Shown: positions 1 through 12,553, counted from the stretch's first letter. The stretch: 64,000 bases of DNA from Lysobacterales bacterium 66-474 (GCA_001899805.1 MKWP01000002.1:1-64000), one strand, 5' to 3'. Notes: generated by a model from the letters alone, not told the origin. Made by a program: numbers and translations.

Positions 1-89
1 AAGATCTACGTCACGGCGTTGAGCCAAGGTTGGGCACGGCATCCACACACCCTTTTGCCGAGAGCAACTCGGCAAAATCACAATACAAG

Positions 90-170
90 GTTGGGCTGAG
101 CTACGTGAAGCCCAACGGATTCTGTGTGCGCGTTGGGCTTCCACCGGATGAAGCCCGGTGTCAGCCCAAC
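90..170. repeat. Paired GTTGGGCT/AGCCCAAC inverted repeats
   Basis: Two head-to-head inverted repeats lie next to each other. One has arms at 90-97 and 109-116 with an 11-nt spacer. The other has arms at 132-139 and 163-170 with a longer spacer. A half copy (GGTTGGGC) lies near 28-36. This resembles the small dispersed palindromes (REP-like) common between genes in GC-rich proteobacteria. It lies downstream of the VOC gene and could act as a transcription stop or mRNA 3' stabiliser. The rest of 1-197 shows no gene. Confidence 0.55.
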
Positions 171-197
171 CTACGCCGTAGCGCGCTGCCCTTCGGT

Positions 198-578
198 TCA
201 ATCCCAGCGATTCGCGTTTTCGGCAAACCCCGGCCGCTGCACACGCACCACGCAAAAACGTTGTCCGGTTGGTGCCTGCATCACCACCCAGCGGTCGAGT
301 CGTTTGAAGATCGTCGCGCCGAGTTCTTCCAGGCGCGCGACTTCCGCCTCGATGTCGTCGGTTTCGATGTCGAGGTGCACGCGGCTCTCGTGGTCCACGC
401 GTTGCAACTGGACCATCGGCTGGTCAGGTGGCGTGGCAAGTTGCCGGTACCTGTCACGGCTGCCGGGATGGGCCATGTCGACCGGGCAGCCGAGCGCCGC
501 GGCCCAGAAGCGGGCCGCGGCGTCGATGTCGTCGACGTTGCAGTCGATCTGCAGCGAGCAGAGGCGCGAGTGGTGCAT
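198..578 (-). CDS. VOC (glyoxalase/bleomycin-resistance fold) family protein
   Basis: A 126-aa single-domain protein starting MHHSRLCSLQIDCN. It has the two beta-alpha-beta-beta-beta halves typical of the vicinal oxygen chelate fold: the segment around DDIDAAARFWAAALG, the HLDIETDDIEAEVARLEELGA segment, and a terminal FCVVR strand. The family covers small metalloenzymes and binding proteins, and the substrate cannot be told from sequence. The ATG at 578 is chosen because the upstream in-frame extension reads into the M28 peptidase gene and is Arg-rich shadow coding. The start lies 77 nt after the peptidase stop, so the two may be co-transcribed. Confidence 0.82.
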   Translation of the reverse strand: MHHSRLCSLQIDCNVDDIDAAARFWAAALGCPVDMAHPGSRDRYRQLATPPDQPMVQLQRVDHESRVHLDIETDDIEAEVARLEELGATIFKRLDRWVVMQAPTGQRFCVVRVQRPGFAENANRWD

Positions 579-655
579 GGCCTGGAGTGTTTCGTTGGAG
601 GCAAGAACCGATCCCGGATCGCCGCTGCGCGGCGTCCGGAATGACGACAACCCAA

Positions 656-2335
656 TTACTTCGCGTCCATCATCTTCTCGCGGCGCGCGCGGAATTCGCT
701 GTCCTTGTACCACTCGGGCCATTCGTTGCTGCCCGCGAGTTCGCGGCCGACTTCGTACAGCGCCTGCGCGTCTTCGGCGACGCCGGAGAAATCCCACTTC
801 GGATCGAAGTTGTCGAGCGGCGTGTGGTAGCGGTGGTCGGTGTAGTCATCGAGCGCCTTGCGGCCCGCGGCGGTGCCGCCATCCACCATGTCATCGCCGG
901 TCTGGGTCATCAGCGCGGGCACGCCGGCTTTCGCGAAACTGAAGTGGTCGGAGCGGAAGTAGAAGCCGTTTTCCGGTGTCTGGTCCGGGATCGCGAAGCG
1001 GCCCTGTTTTTTCAGCGCGGCCTTCAGCATGTCTTCCAGCTGCGACTGGCCGCTGCCGATGATCTGCAGGTTCCTGGTCGGACCGATCACGTCCATCGCG
1101 TCCATGTTGATGTCGGCGACGGTCTTGTCGATCGGGAACACCGGGTGCCTGGTGTAGTAGAGCGAACCGAGCAGGCCGGATTCTTCCAACGTCACGGCGG
1201 CGAACACCACGCTGCGCTTGGGCGCGGGTTTCTGCGCCTTGAAAGCCTTGGCGATTTCCAGCAGCGCCGCGATGCCGGTGCCGTTGTCGATCGCGCCGTT
1301 GAAGATCTTGTCGCCCTTGAGGCTGGCATCCTCGCCGAGGTGGTCCCAATGCGCGGAGAACACCACGGCCTGGTCCGGATGTTCGCTGCCGCGGATCAGG
1401 CCGAGCACGTTGTCGGCGCTGCCGTGCGCGATCTTGCTGTCCAGCGTGATCGACGCGCTTGCCTTCAGGTCGACGGGCCTGAAGCCGCGGTGGTCGGCCT
1501 CGGCCGCGAGTTTGTCGAAATCCAGTCCGGCCTTCGCGAACAGGCGTTGCGCCGCATCACGCGTGAGCCAGCCTGCGACCGGCAAGCGCGGGCCGGGATC
1601 CTCGCTTTGCGGCAGCGCGAGTTGCGGACCGCCCCAACTGTTCCTGACCACCGACCATGGATAGCCGGCCGCGGCGTTGGTGGTGTGCACGATCAGGCAC
1701 ATCGCGGCGCCCTGGCGCGCGGCTTCCTCGTACTTGTAGGTCCAGCGGCCGTAGTAGGTCATGGCCTTGCCCTTGAACAGGGTCGGATCGTTGTCGCCGA
1801 AGCCGGGGTCGTTGACCAGCACGATCACCGTCTTGCCCTTGACGTCGAGGCCTTTGTAGTCGTTCCACTTCCATTCGGGCGCATTGACGCCGTAGCCGAC
1901 GAACACGATGCCGGAATCCTTGATCGCGACGTGCGGTTTGGCCTGCAGCGTCATCGCCACCATGTCGGTGCCGAAGTCGAACGTCTGCGTGCCGCCGCCC
2001 TCGTCGACGCCGAGCTTGACCTTGGCGGGATCCACCAGCGCGGTCGAAACCGTCGGCACCTTCTGGAACCACGAGCCGTGGTTGCCGGGTTGCAGGCCGA
2101 TTTGCCTGAACTGTTCGACGATCCACGCCTTGGCGCGCTCGCCGCCGGGCGTACCGGGTTTGCGGCCATCCATCGAATCGGACGAGATCGCCTTGTCGTA
2201 GTCGCGGAACCCTTGCGCGGTGATCGCGGTCGAGAAGGGCTGCGCGTCGCCTGCGGCGTTGTCGACGGGCGCGGCCTGCGCGGCGGCGGCCACGCAGAGA
2301 CCCGCGGTGAATGCAAACAGGACGGTACGACGCAT
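656..2335 (-). CDS. Secreted M28 family zinc aminopeptidase with PA domain
   Basis: A 559-aa protein with a clear Sec signal peptide (residues 1-22, ending AAAAQAA). Residues about 90-300 form the protease-associated insert. The M28 co-catalytic di-zinc site is complete: H329 in SAHWDH, bridging D350 in GAIDNG, E384/E385 in TLEES, D412 in INMDAMD and H504 in HRYHTP. Members are periplasmic or secreted aminopeptidases or carboxypeptidases of the glutamate carboxypeptidase/aminopeptidase S group; the exact specificity is unknown. The frame is open far upstream, but the start at 2335 is set by the signal peptide. It is divergent from the GH43-like gene and followed by the VOC gene. Confidence 0.9.
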   Translation of the reverse strand: MRRTVLFAFTAGLCVAAAAQAAPVDNAAGDAQPFSTAITAQGFRDYDKAISSDSMDGRKPGTPGGERAKAWIVEQFRQIGLQPGNHGSWFQKVPTVSTALVDPAKVKLGVDEGGGTQTFDFGTDMVAMTLQAKPHVAIKDSGIVFVGYGVNAPEWKWNDYKGLDVKGKTVIVLVNDPGFGDNDPTLFKGKAMTYYGRWTYKYEEAARQGAAMCLIVHTTNAAAGYPWSVVRNSWGGPQLALPQSEDPGPRLPVAGWLTRDAAQRLFAKAGLDFDKLAAEADHRGFRPVDLKASASITLDSKIAHGSADNVLGLIRGSEHPDQAVVFSAHWDHLGEDASLKGDKIFNGAIDNGTGIAALLEIAKAFKAQKPAPKRSVVFAAVTLEESGLLGSLYYTRHPVFPIDKTVADINMDAMDVIGPTRNLQIIGSGQSQLEDMLKAALKKQGRFAIPDQTPENGFYFRSDHFSFAKAGVPALMTQTGDDMVDGGTAAGRKALDDYTDHRYHTPLDNFDPKWDFSGVAEDAQALYEVGRELAGSNEWPEWYKDSEFRARREKMMDAK

Positions 2336-2650
2336 GATCCAACCCCTCGCGCGAACGAACAATCCGCGAGTGTACGCCGTGCGGCGCGACGGCGCAGGTG
2401 TGGGCGTGTTGCATGACGTGCGCGTGCGCGGGGTGACGAATGTCATCCGCATGTCCGTTACAACCTGCACATGCGCGTGTCGAAACGCCAATGCAAAATG
2501 ATTCCGGCTGATCGGTCGACCTATCCGGTCGATGTGTGGAAGCGTTGTGGGATCGGCGCGTGGTTGCCCAGCGAGGGTGGGTGGCCGCGCGTCGATCCCC
2601 ACACCGTGAACGCGCTTGCATCGGCGCCGTCGACGCCACATGCTTGCCGC
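2336..2650. other. Divergent intergenic region
   Basis: 315 bp between the divergent M28 peptidase and GH43-like genes, so it should hold both promoters. I see no convincing gene and no confident -35/-10 pair or named operator. A TGACG...CGTCA-like and other short GC-rich repeats are present but not convincing. Confidence 0.4.
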
Positions 2651-4498
2651 ATGTCGGCGAACCCGCATCCTGTACGTATCGCGCCTGTTTGCGCGCTGGC
2701 GATGGCCTGCGCGCTCGCGGCACCGCTGGCCGCGGCAGCCCCCGGCCACACCTGGATCAACCCTCTCGACATCGACTATCGCTACAACTACGAGCAGATG
2801 AACCGGGGCATCTCGTACCGTACCGGCGCGGATCCCGCGATCGTGCGCTACAAGGATGCGTATTACCTGTTCCTGACCCTGGCCGACGGCTACTGGCGCT
2901 CCACCGATCTCGTCCACTGGCAATTCGTGAAGCCGGATCGCTTGCCCTTCGCCGGGCCGGTCGCGCCGGCGACATTGGTTGCCGACGGCAAGCTGTTCCT
3001 GATGCAGTCCGCGATGGGGCCGCGACCGTTGCTGTATTCCACCGACCCGGCCCACGGCCGCTGGGACTTCTGGACCCGCTGGCTGCCGCCGGTGCCCGGT
3101 GCGATCGCGGAAGGCCACGAGCTGCAGATGAAACCGGGCGACCTGCCGCCGGGCCCCTGGGACCCGGGCCTGTTCCGGGACGACGACGGGAAAACCTATC
3201 TGTACTGGGATTCGTCCAACGTTTTCCCGATCTACGGCGCGCAGCTCGATTTCGCGTTCGACAGGCAAGCCGAAGGCGAAGGCAAGCGCGTCAAGTTCGT
3301 CACCAAACCGTTGGCGCTGCTGCGCGCCGATCCCGCGATGCACGGTTGGGAACGCTTCGGCCAAGACCACGGTGACACGAGCATCGCGCCGTACATCGAA
3401 GGCGCGTGGATGAACAAGCACGACGGCCGCTATTACCTGCAGTACGCCGCGCCGGGCACCGAATACAACGTCTATGCCACCGGCGTTTACGTCGGCAAGG
3501 GACCGCTCGGCCCGTTCACCTATGCGCCGTACAACCCGGTCGGCTACAAGCCCGGCGGCTTCGTGGTCGGCGCGGGCCACGGATCCACCTTCGAAGATGC
3601 GCACGGCAACTGGTGGAACAGCGGCACGATGTGGGTGGGCGTCAACTGGAAGTTTGAACGGCGCGTCGACCTGTTTCCCGCCGGCTTCGATGCCGACGGG
3701 CAGATGTGGGTCGATACCCGTTTCGGCGATTTCCCGCAGCGCATGCCGGACCACAAGTTGCGCGCGGGCGAAAGTACCTTCACCGGCTGGATGCTGCTGT
3801 CGTACCGCAAGGCAGCGACGGCGTCCTCGCAGCTGCCCGGATTTCCGTCCTCGAATGCCGCCGACGAGAATCCGCGCACGTTCTGGGTGGCGGCGAACGC
3901 CAATCCCGGCCAGACGCTGACGCTCGACCTGGGCGGTCCGCGCAGCGTGCGCGCGGTGCAGGTCAACTATGCCGACTACCAATCCGGTCGCTACGGTGAC
4001 GCACCGGACATCGTCACGCAGTTTCGCCTCGTAGGGTCGCTCGACGGCAAGCGCTGGACCACGCTCGCCGATCTTTCGCGTTCGACCCGGGATCACGCTG
4101 ATGCCTATGTCGAACTCGAACGGCCCGCGCGTGTCCGTTACGTGCGCTACGTGCACGTGCATGTCGGCGCGCGACATCTGGCGATCGCGGACCTGCGCGT
4201 GTTCGGCAATGCGGACGGTCCGCCGCCGCCCGCGCCGGAACTGGTCTCCGCGACGAGGTTATCCGACGCGCGCGATGCCGAGATCATGTGGAAGCCGGTG
4301 CCCGGCGCGGTCGGCTACAACGTGCGCTGGGGACTCGCGCCGGACCGCCTTTACGAAACCCATCAGCGCTTCGCCGATAAGCCGACCCGGTTGACGCTCA
4401 CCGCGCTCAACAAGGGCGTGCGCTACGTCGTCGCGGTCGAAGCCTTCGACGAGCGCGGCGTGTCGAAACTCTCGCGCGAGCTGGTACTCGGGCCCTGA
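2651..4498 (+). CDS. Secreted GH43-like glycosidase with discoidin and Fn3-like C-terminus
   Basis: A 615-aa protein with a signal peptide (residues 1-30). Residues about 35-370 look like the five-bladed propeller of glycoside hydrolase family 43: catalytic-base-type D61 in TGADPAIV, a second acidic site at D171 in WDPGLFRDDDG, and a general-acid-type E250 in YIEGAWM. Residues about 385-520 resemble an F5/8 type C (discoidin/CBM32) carbohydrate-binding domain (ASSQLPGFPSSNAADENPRT). Residues about 528-612 resemble a fibronectin type III module. It probably trims arabinose-, xylose- or galactose-containing polysaccharide outside the cytoplasm; the substrate is not determinable. The ATG at 2651 is chosen because it begins the signal peptide. 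Confidence 0.85.
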   Translation: MSANPHPVRIAPVCALAMACALAAPLAAAAPGHTWINPLDIDYRYNYEQMNRGISYRTGADPAIVRYKDAYYLFLTLADGYWRSTDLVHWQFVKPDRLPFAGPVAPATLVADGKLFLMQSAMGPRPLLYSTDPAHGRWDFWTRWLPPVPGAIAEGHELQMKPGDLPPGPWDPGLFRDDDGKTYLYWDSSNVFPIYGAQLDFAFDRQAEGEGKRVKFVTKPLALLRADPAMHGWERFGQDHGDTSIAPYIEGAWMNKHDGRYYLQYAAPGTEYNVYATGVYVGKGPLGPFTYAPYNPVGYKPGGFVVGAGHGSTFEDAHGNWWNSGTMWVGVNWKFERRVDLFPAGFDADGQMWVDTRFGDFPQRMPDHKLRAGESTFTGWMLLSYRKAATASSQLPGFPSSNAADENPRTFWVAANANPGQTLTLDLGGPRSVRAVQVNYADYQSGRYGDAPDIVTQFRLVGSLDGKRWTTLADLSRSTRDHADAYVELERPARVRYVRYVHVHVGARHLAIADLRVFGNADGPPPPAPELVSATRLSDARDAEIMWKPVPGAVGYNVRWGLAPDRLYETHQRFADKPTRLTLTALNKGVRYVVAVEAFDERGVSKLSRELVLGP

Positions 4499-4517
4499 TT
4501 CGCCACGCAGGCGAATC
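4497..4517. terminator. Hairpin between convergent GH43-like and aceE genes
   Basis: A perfect 8-bp stem (GATTCGCC / GGCGAATC) with a 5-nt loop overlaps the stop of the GH43-like gene and lies just beyond the aceE stop. Neither side has a U-tract, so it is a weak or Rho-aided terminator candidate for both convergent genes. Confidence 0.5.
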
Positions 4518-4534
4518 GGGAATGCCCGCCATCG

Positions 4535-7251
4535 TCATACCGTGATCGGATTCGGCTTGTCCGGATCGAGTTTCCACGCCTTGATCGCGCGCGCCACGTC
4601 CTGCTCCGTCAGCACGCCGTCTTCGGCCAGCGCGGCGACGGCCGCGTGCGCGATCCAGCGATGGTTGACCTCGAAGAAATCGAGCAGGTGCGCGCGCGAA
4701 TCGCTGCGCCCGTAGCCGTCGGTGCCGAGCACGGTGTAGCGGCGGCCGTGCGGGATGAACGCACGAATCTGGTCGGCGACGCCGCGCACGTAGTCGGTGG
4801 ATGCGATGACCGGGCCGTCGTGGCCGTCAAGGCACTCGGCGACGTGCGACGTGCGCTGGTCCTGCTTCGCCGGGTGCAGGCGGTTCCAGCGTTCGCAGTC
4901 GAAACCGTCGCGCGAGAGCTCGGTGAAGCTCGGGCACGACCACACGTCGGCCTTGACGCCGAATTCCTGGTCGAGCAGATCGGCGGCCTTCAAGGCTTCC
5001 AGCACCACCACGCCGCTGGCCAGCAACTGCACGCGCGGCACCTTGGCCTTGCCCTTCGACTTGTCGGCTTCCCGGTACAGGTACATCCCCTTGATGATGC
5101 CTTCCTCGCAACCCGCGGGCATGTCCGGGTGGGCGTAGTTCTCGTTCATCAGGGTGACGTAGTAGAAGACGTCTTCCTGGTCATGGCCCATGCGGCGGAT
5201 GCCGTCCTGCAGGATCACCGCGACTTCGTAGGAGAAGGTCGGGTCGTAGGCCTTGCAGTTAGGCACCGTGCCGGCGACCAGGATGGAATCGCCGTCGGCG
5301 TGCTGCAGGCCTTCGCCGGCGAAGCTGCGGCCGGCGGTGGCGCCCAGCAGGAAGCCGCGCGTGCGCTGGTCGCCGGCGGCGAGGATCAGGTCGCCGATGC
5401 GGCGGAAGCCGAAGAACGAATAGAAGATGTAGAACGGCAGCATCGGCCGGTCGGACACCGAGTAGCTGGTGCCGGCCGCGATCCACGCCGACACGCCGCC
5501 CGCCTCGGAGATGCCCTCCTGCAACACCTGGCCGTCTTCCGCTTCGCGGTAGTACAGCAACTGGTCGGCGTCCTGCGGACGGTATTTCTGCCCGCCCGGC
5601 GCGTAGATCGCGATCGAGCGGAACATGCTTTCCATGCCGAAGGTGCGCGCCTCGTCCACCACGATCGGCACCACGTAGGGTGCAATGTCCTTGTCGCGCA
5701 GCAACAGGTTCATGCCGCGCACCATCGCCATGGTGCTGCTGATCTCGCGGTCGCCGGTGCCCTTGGTGATCTGCTCGAATTTGTCGAGGCCGGGTGCTGC
5801 CAGCGCCTGGCTGGATTTCTGGCGGCGGTGCGGCAGGAAGCCGCCGAGTTCGCGGCGACGTTCCAGCATGTACTGCACTTCCGGCGAATCCTTGCCGGGG
5901 TGGTAGTAGGGCACCGCGTCGATGTCCTCGCCTTCCAGTTGCTTGTCGTCGATCGGAATCTGGAAGCGGTCGCGGAACAGCTTGATCGCGTCCCCGTGCA
6001 TCTTCTTGGCCTGGTGCGCGATGTTCATCGACTCGCCGGCCGCGCCCATGCCGTAGCCTTTGACGGTCTTGGCAAGGATCACGGTCGGCATGCCTTCCGT
6101 GTGCACCGCTGCGTGATAGGCCGCATAGACCTTGTGCGGATCGTGGCCGCCGCGGTTGAGCCGCCATATGTCGTCGTCGGAGAGATTGGCGACCATCGCT
6201 GCGGTTTCGGGATATTTCCCGAAGAAGTGTTCGCGGGTGTAGGCGCCGCCGAAGGCCTTGCAGGCCTGGTATTCGCCGTCCACGGTTTCCATCATCAGCT
6301 TGCGCAGCATGCCCTTGCCGTCGCGCGCCAGCAGCGGGTCCCAGTACGAACCCCAGATCAGCTTGATCACGTTCCAGTCGGCGCCGCGGAACACGCCTTC
6401 CAGTTCCTGGATGATCTTGCCGTTGCCGCGTACCGGGCCATCGAGACGCTGCAAATTGCAATTGATCACGAAGATCAGGTTGTCGAGCTTTTCACGTCCG
6501 GCCAGCGAAATCGCACCCAGCGATTCGGGTTCGTCGCATTCGCCGTCGCCCAGGAAGCACCACACCTTGCGGTCGGACTTCGGCACCATCCCGCGCGCTT
6601 CCAGGTACTTCATGAATTGCGCCTGGTAGATCGCCTGGATGGGACCCAGGCCCATCGACACGGTCGGCACCTGCCAGTAATCCGGCATCAGCCACGGGTG
6701 CGGATAGGACGGCAGCGACAGTTCGGGCGGATTCAAGGTTTCCAGGCGGAAGCCTTCCAGGCGTTCCTCGCTGATCCGGCCTTCGAGATACGAGCGTGCG
6801 TACAAGCCGGGGCTGGAATGGCCCTGGTAGCAGATCAAGTCGCCCGGATGGTTTTCCGACGGCGCGCGCCAGAAGTGGTTGAAGCCGACGTCGTACAGCG
6901 TGGCGCTGGAGCCGAAACTGGCGATGTGGCCGCCCAGCGATCCGGGCTTGCGGTTGGCGCGCACCACCATCGCCATCGCGTTCCAGCGGATGATGCAGCG
7001 GATGCGCCATTCCATCGCGGCGTCGCCGGGGCTCTTGGCTTCCAGCTGCGGCGGAATGGTGTTGACGTATTCGGTGGTGGGCGAGAACGGCAAGTGGCCG
7101 CCGGCGCGGCGGGTTTCGTCGACCAGTTTCTCGAGGATCTGGTGCGCGCGGTCGGTGCCTTCGGCGTTGATCACCGCCTCGATCGACTCGATCCATTCGC
7201 GGGTTTCGCGCGGGTCCGGGTCCTGTTCCAGGAATTCCTGGGGCATTGCGT

Positions 7252-7255
<4 letters not shown>
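4535..7255 (-). CDS. aceE: Pyruvate dehydrogenase E1 component, homodimeric type
   Basis: A 906-aa protein, the usual size for the gammaproteobacterial homodimeric E1 (about 890). It decarboxylates pyruvate with thiamine diphosphate and hands the acetyl group to the lipoyl domains of AceF. The thiamine diphosphate signature GDGECDEPES...NCNLQR is intact, followed by DGPVRGNGKI, and the C-terminal transketolase-like domain is full length. The start MNAMPQEFLEQDPDPRET at 7255 fits family N-termini. It overlaps the malic enzyme stop by 3 nt (7253-7255 against 7252-7254), so the two are translationally coupled. aceF and lpd are not adjacent. Confidence 0.97.
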
Positions 7256-9651
<2,396 letters not shown>

Positions 9652-9803
9652 GACGACCGGGGCATGCACGCTGCAGGATTCGGACCTTTCATCCTAACAC
9701 TGCCGGCACCGCGGTTTCGCCCGTCGCGGTGGTGTCATGCATCCCCGAAAACGGGTACATTCCCGGGCGGAGGGATACCGCGGGTGAGCGGGGGTGCGGA
9801 CGC

Positions 9804-11498
9804 ATGAGCCTGTGTTCGTGGCGTTGGGGATTGTTGCTGTTGTGCTGGCCCATTGCGGGGGTGGCGGACGACGTTGCCCTGCGCGTGACCGCCCTGCCGG
9901 AAGCGCCGGCGTCGATGGCGGGACACGCCACCGGGCCCGCGGATGGGCAGGGTGGCGCGGTTTCGCGCGCATGGTTGCGGGCTCCGGCCGATCGAACCGC
10001 ATGGTATGCGTTGCGGCTGGCGGAGGATTGGCACCAGGCGTACCGGCCGCTGTTGGCCATCCGCGGCAACACGCGGGCGCGTGCGACCGTCTACCTGCCG
10101 CCGGACTACCGCCCGCATGGCGACACCGTGTTCGACGCCACGCTCGATCCCGGCTTCTCGCACCATGCGGTGGTGTACCTGCTGCCTTCCGACCTGCGCG
10201 CCGACCAGCCGATCTACGTGGCGCTGGGTGACCCCGGCCAAACCCAGCCGATCCGCGTGGGCATCACCGACGTGGCGAGTTACCGCGTCGAGGATTTGCG
10301 GCATGTGCGGGTGAGCACCTTCCTTGCCAGCGTGCAGCTGTCGATGGTGCTGGTGATCCTGTGCTTCTGGCTGGTGCTGCGCGACCGGATGTTCCTGTAC
10401 TTCATCGTGTACGTGGGCGCCCAGGTGGTGTACGACATGGCCGTGTCGGGCGAGCTGTACGCGCTGCCGGGCGCGGCGCTGCTGACGCCGCTCGGCTACC
10501 ACACCGGTCAGAGCATGGCCGCGCTGGCGGCGGGGTTCTCGATCTGGTTCATCCTGGCGTTTGCCGACCTGCGCCACTACACGCCGCGGCTTGCCGCGTG
10601 GCTCGGCGCACTGCGCTGGCCGTTCCTCGCGTTGGCAGTGGTCGTGTGGCTGCCGTGGCTGCGTCCGGATGCATGGCTGCCGAACACGGTCAACCTGCTG
10701 CTGATGGTGAGCACGCTGGTCGCGCTGGCTTCGAGCTGGCTGGCGTGGCGGCGCGGCAACCGGCAGGCGGGATTTTTCCTGCTGTCGTGGGTGCCGCTGC
10801 TGGCCTTGACCATGGTGCGGGTGGTGCAGTTGTCCGCGGGGCTTCCGTGGCCGGCGTGGCTCGAATACGGATTTCCGGGCAGCATGGCCTGGGCGGCGGT
10901 GATCATCACCGTGGGCCTTGCCGATCGCACGCTGCAGGTGCGCCACGAACGCGATCAGGCGACCCGCATGGCGCAGTTCGATCCCCTCACCGGCGTGTTC
11001 AACCGCCGCGCGATCATGGACCGCCTGCGCGTCGCGTGGCAGGCCGCGACGGACGGGCGGGAGCCGCTCGCCGTGCTGTTCCTCGACATCGACCATTTCA
11101 AGCAGATCAACGACAGCCGCGGGCATTCCGCCGGCGACGCTTGCCTCGTTGCGGTGGTCGAGGCGATCCGTGCGGAACTCGGCCAATCCGACCGCGTCGG
11201 GCGGTACGGAGGCGAGGAGTTTCTCATCATGCTCAGGGGCGACAGCGCGCGCATGGCGGTGCGGATCGCCCAGCGCATCATCGCGCGCGCCTCGGCGTTG
11301 CGCGTGCCGATCGGCGAGCACCTGATCGCGCTCACCGTGAGCATCGGCGTGGCCGTGCGCGGCGCGGCGACCCCCGACGTCGATTCCCTGGTGGATCGCG
11401 CGGACACGGCGCAGTACAGGGCCAAGGCCGAAGGCCGCAACCGGGTGGTGGTCTGGCGGGGTGACGCCGCGGTCGCAGCGCACGTGCGCATGCGCTGA
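9804..11498 (+). CDS. Membrane diguanylate cyclase (7TMR-DISM-GGDEF)
   Basis: A 564-aa protein with a signal peptide, then a periplasmic beta-sandwich of 7TMR-DISMED2 type (residues about 25-165), seven hydrophobic helices (about 175-375) and a GGDEF domain (about 400-555). The active-site motif is GGEEF (in RYGGEEF), a functional variant, so c-di-GMP synthesis is likely. The upstream I-site RxxD is not kept: the four residues at its place read GQSD. Product inhibition through that site is therefore probably absent. The ATG at 9804 starts the signal peptide. It is divergent from maeB and is followed 30 nt later by the AMP nucleosidase-like gene. Confidence 0.9.
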   Translation: MSLCSWRWGLLLLCWPIAGVADDVALRVTALPEAPASMAGHATGPADGQGGAVSRAWLRAPADRTAWYALRLAEDWHQAYRPLLAIRGNTRARATVYLPPDYRPHGDTVFDATLDPGFSHHAVVYLLPSDLRADQPIYVALGDPGQTQPIRVGITDVASYRVEDLRHVRVSTFLASVQLSMVLVILCFWLVLRDRMFLYFIVYVGAQVVYDMAVSGELYALPGAALLTPLGYHTGQSMAALAAGFSIWFILAFADLRHYTPRLAAWLGALRWPFLALAVVVWLPWLRPDAWLPNTVNLLLMVSTLVALASSWLAWRRGNRQAGFFLLSWVPLLALTMVRVVQLSAGLPWPAWLEYGFPGSMAWAAVIITVGLADRTLQVRHERDQATRMAQFDPLTGVFNRRAIMDRLRVAWQAATDGREPLAVLFLDIDHFKQINDSRGHSAGDACLVAVVEAIRAELGQSDRVGRYGGEEFLIMLRGDSARMAVRIAQRIIARASALRVPIGEHLIALTVSIGVAVRGAATPDVDSLVDRADTAQYRAKAEGRNRVVVWRGDAAVAAHVRMR

Positions 11499-11528
11499 CC
11501 GGCCGTGCACATGGCAGACTGCGCGACC

Positions 11529-12314
11529 ATGAAAGACAAACTCGACATCGTGCGCGACTGGCTGCCGCGCTACACCGGCCTGCCGCTGGAAGCCTTCGGC
11601 GGCTACGTGCTGCTGACCAATTTCATCGGTTACCTCGAACGCTTCTGCGCGCTCACCGGCGCGACGATCGTCGACCGCGAGCGGCCGATGCCATGCGCGA
11701 ACGCAAACGGGTTGACGATGATCGATTTCGGCATGGGCAGCCCGAATGCCGCGACCGTGATGGACCTGTTGTCGGCGGTGATGCCGAAGGCGGCCCTGTT
11801 CCTCGGCAAGTGCGGCGGGCTCAAGAAAAAGAACCGGCTCGGCGATTTGATATTGCCGATCGCGGCGATCCGCGGCGAGGGCACCAGCGACGATTACCTG
11901 CCGCCCAAGGTGCCGGCACTGCCGGCGTTCCAGCTGCAGCGCGGCGTGTCCACGATGATCCGCGACCTCGGCCACGACTATTGGACCGGCACGGTGTTCA
12001 CCACCAACCGCCGCGTCTGGGAGTTCGACCAGGACTTCAAGGCGTATTTGCGCACGCTGCGCTGCATGGCGATCGACATGGAAACCGCGACGATCTTCGC
12101 GGCCGGTTTCGCCAACCGCATTCCGTCCGGCGCGTTGCTGCTGGTGTCCGACCAGCCGATGGTTCCCGAGGGCGTGAAGACCGCGGAAAGCGATGCCGAA
12201 GTCAGGGCGAAATACGTCGAAGACCACATCCGCATCGGCATCGAGGCGCTCAAACTGGTGCGTCGCAACGGGCGCAGCATGAAGCACCTGCGCTTCGAGG
12301 ATGAACTCGAATAA
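11529..12314 (+). CDS. AMP nucleosidase-like protein, short form
   Basis: A 261-aa protein of the nucleoside phosphorylase (PNP/UDP) superfamily. It carries GMGSPNAATVMDLL, FLGKCGGLKKKNRLGDLILP, the purine/ribose-site segment AIDMETATIFAAGF and the LLLVSDQPM strand seen in the C-terminal catalytic domain of Amn. E. coli Amn is about 484 aa with an extra N-terminal regulatory domain; this protein is the catalytic domain alone, as in several Xanthomonadales. The predicted reaction is AMP to adenine plus ribose 5-phosphate, in the cytoplasm. The start at 11529 (MKDKLD) is preferred over the upstream in-frame ATG at 11511. Confidence 0.8.
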   Translation: MKDKLDIVRDWLPRYTGLPLEAFGGYVLLTNFIGYLERFCALTGATIVDRERPMPCANANGLTMIDFGMGSPNAATVMDLLSAVMPKAALFLGKCGGLKKKNRLGDLILPIAAIRGEGTSDDYLPPKVPALPAFQLQRGVSTMIRDLGHDYWTGTVFTTNRRVWEFDQDFKAYLRTLRCMAIDMETATIFAAGFANRIPSGALLLVSDQPMVPEGVKTAESDAEVRAKYVEDHIRIGIEALKLVRRNGRSMKHLRFEDELE

Positions 12315-12381
12315 AGATCATGGACACCTGCTTGGTGTCGATCTTCAACGTGTTGCATATGGGCAAACGGCCGGAAACGTT

Positions 12382-12504
12382 GTCATTCCGGGACCATCGT
12401 CGGTTCCATCGACGATGGGACCCGGAATCGGTTTCGCGCGGCGCAGCACCCGCAAACCGATTCCGGGTTCTGCCCGCAAATAGCGCGGGCCGCCCCGGAA
12501 TGAC
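12382..12504. repeat. Branched palindromic intergenic repeat (REP/MITE-like)
   Basis: Three nested stems are visible. The outer stem pairs GTCATTCCGGG (12382-12392) with CCCGGAATGAC (12494-12504). Inside it are a 9-bp hairpin CCATCGTCG/CGACGATGG (12394-12402, 12410-12418) and a perfect 15-bp hairpin ACCCGGAATCGGTTT (12420-12434) with its complement at 12454-12468. The whole would fold as a three-way junction in RNA or extruded DNA. It fills most of the 310-bp gap after the AMP nucleosidase-like gene. There is no coding potential. Confidence 0.7.
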
Positions 12505-12553
12505 CAGTCGTTGTGTTGAACATCAGCGCGAATCAGGTACGGACATGGTCCGC

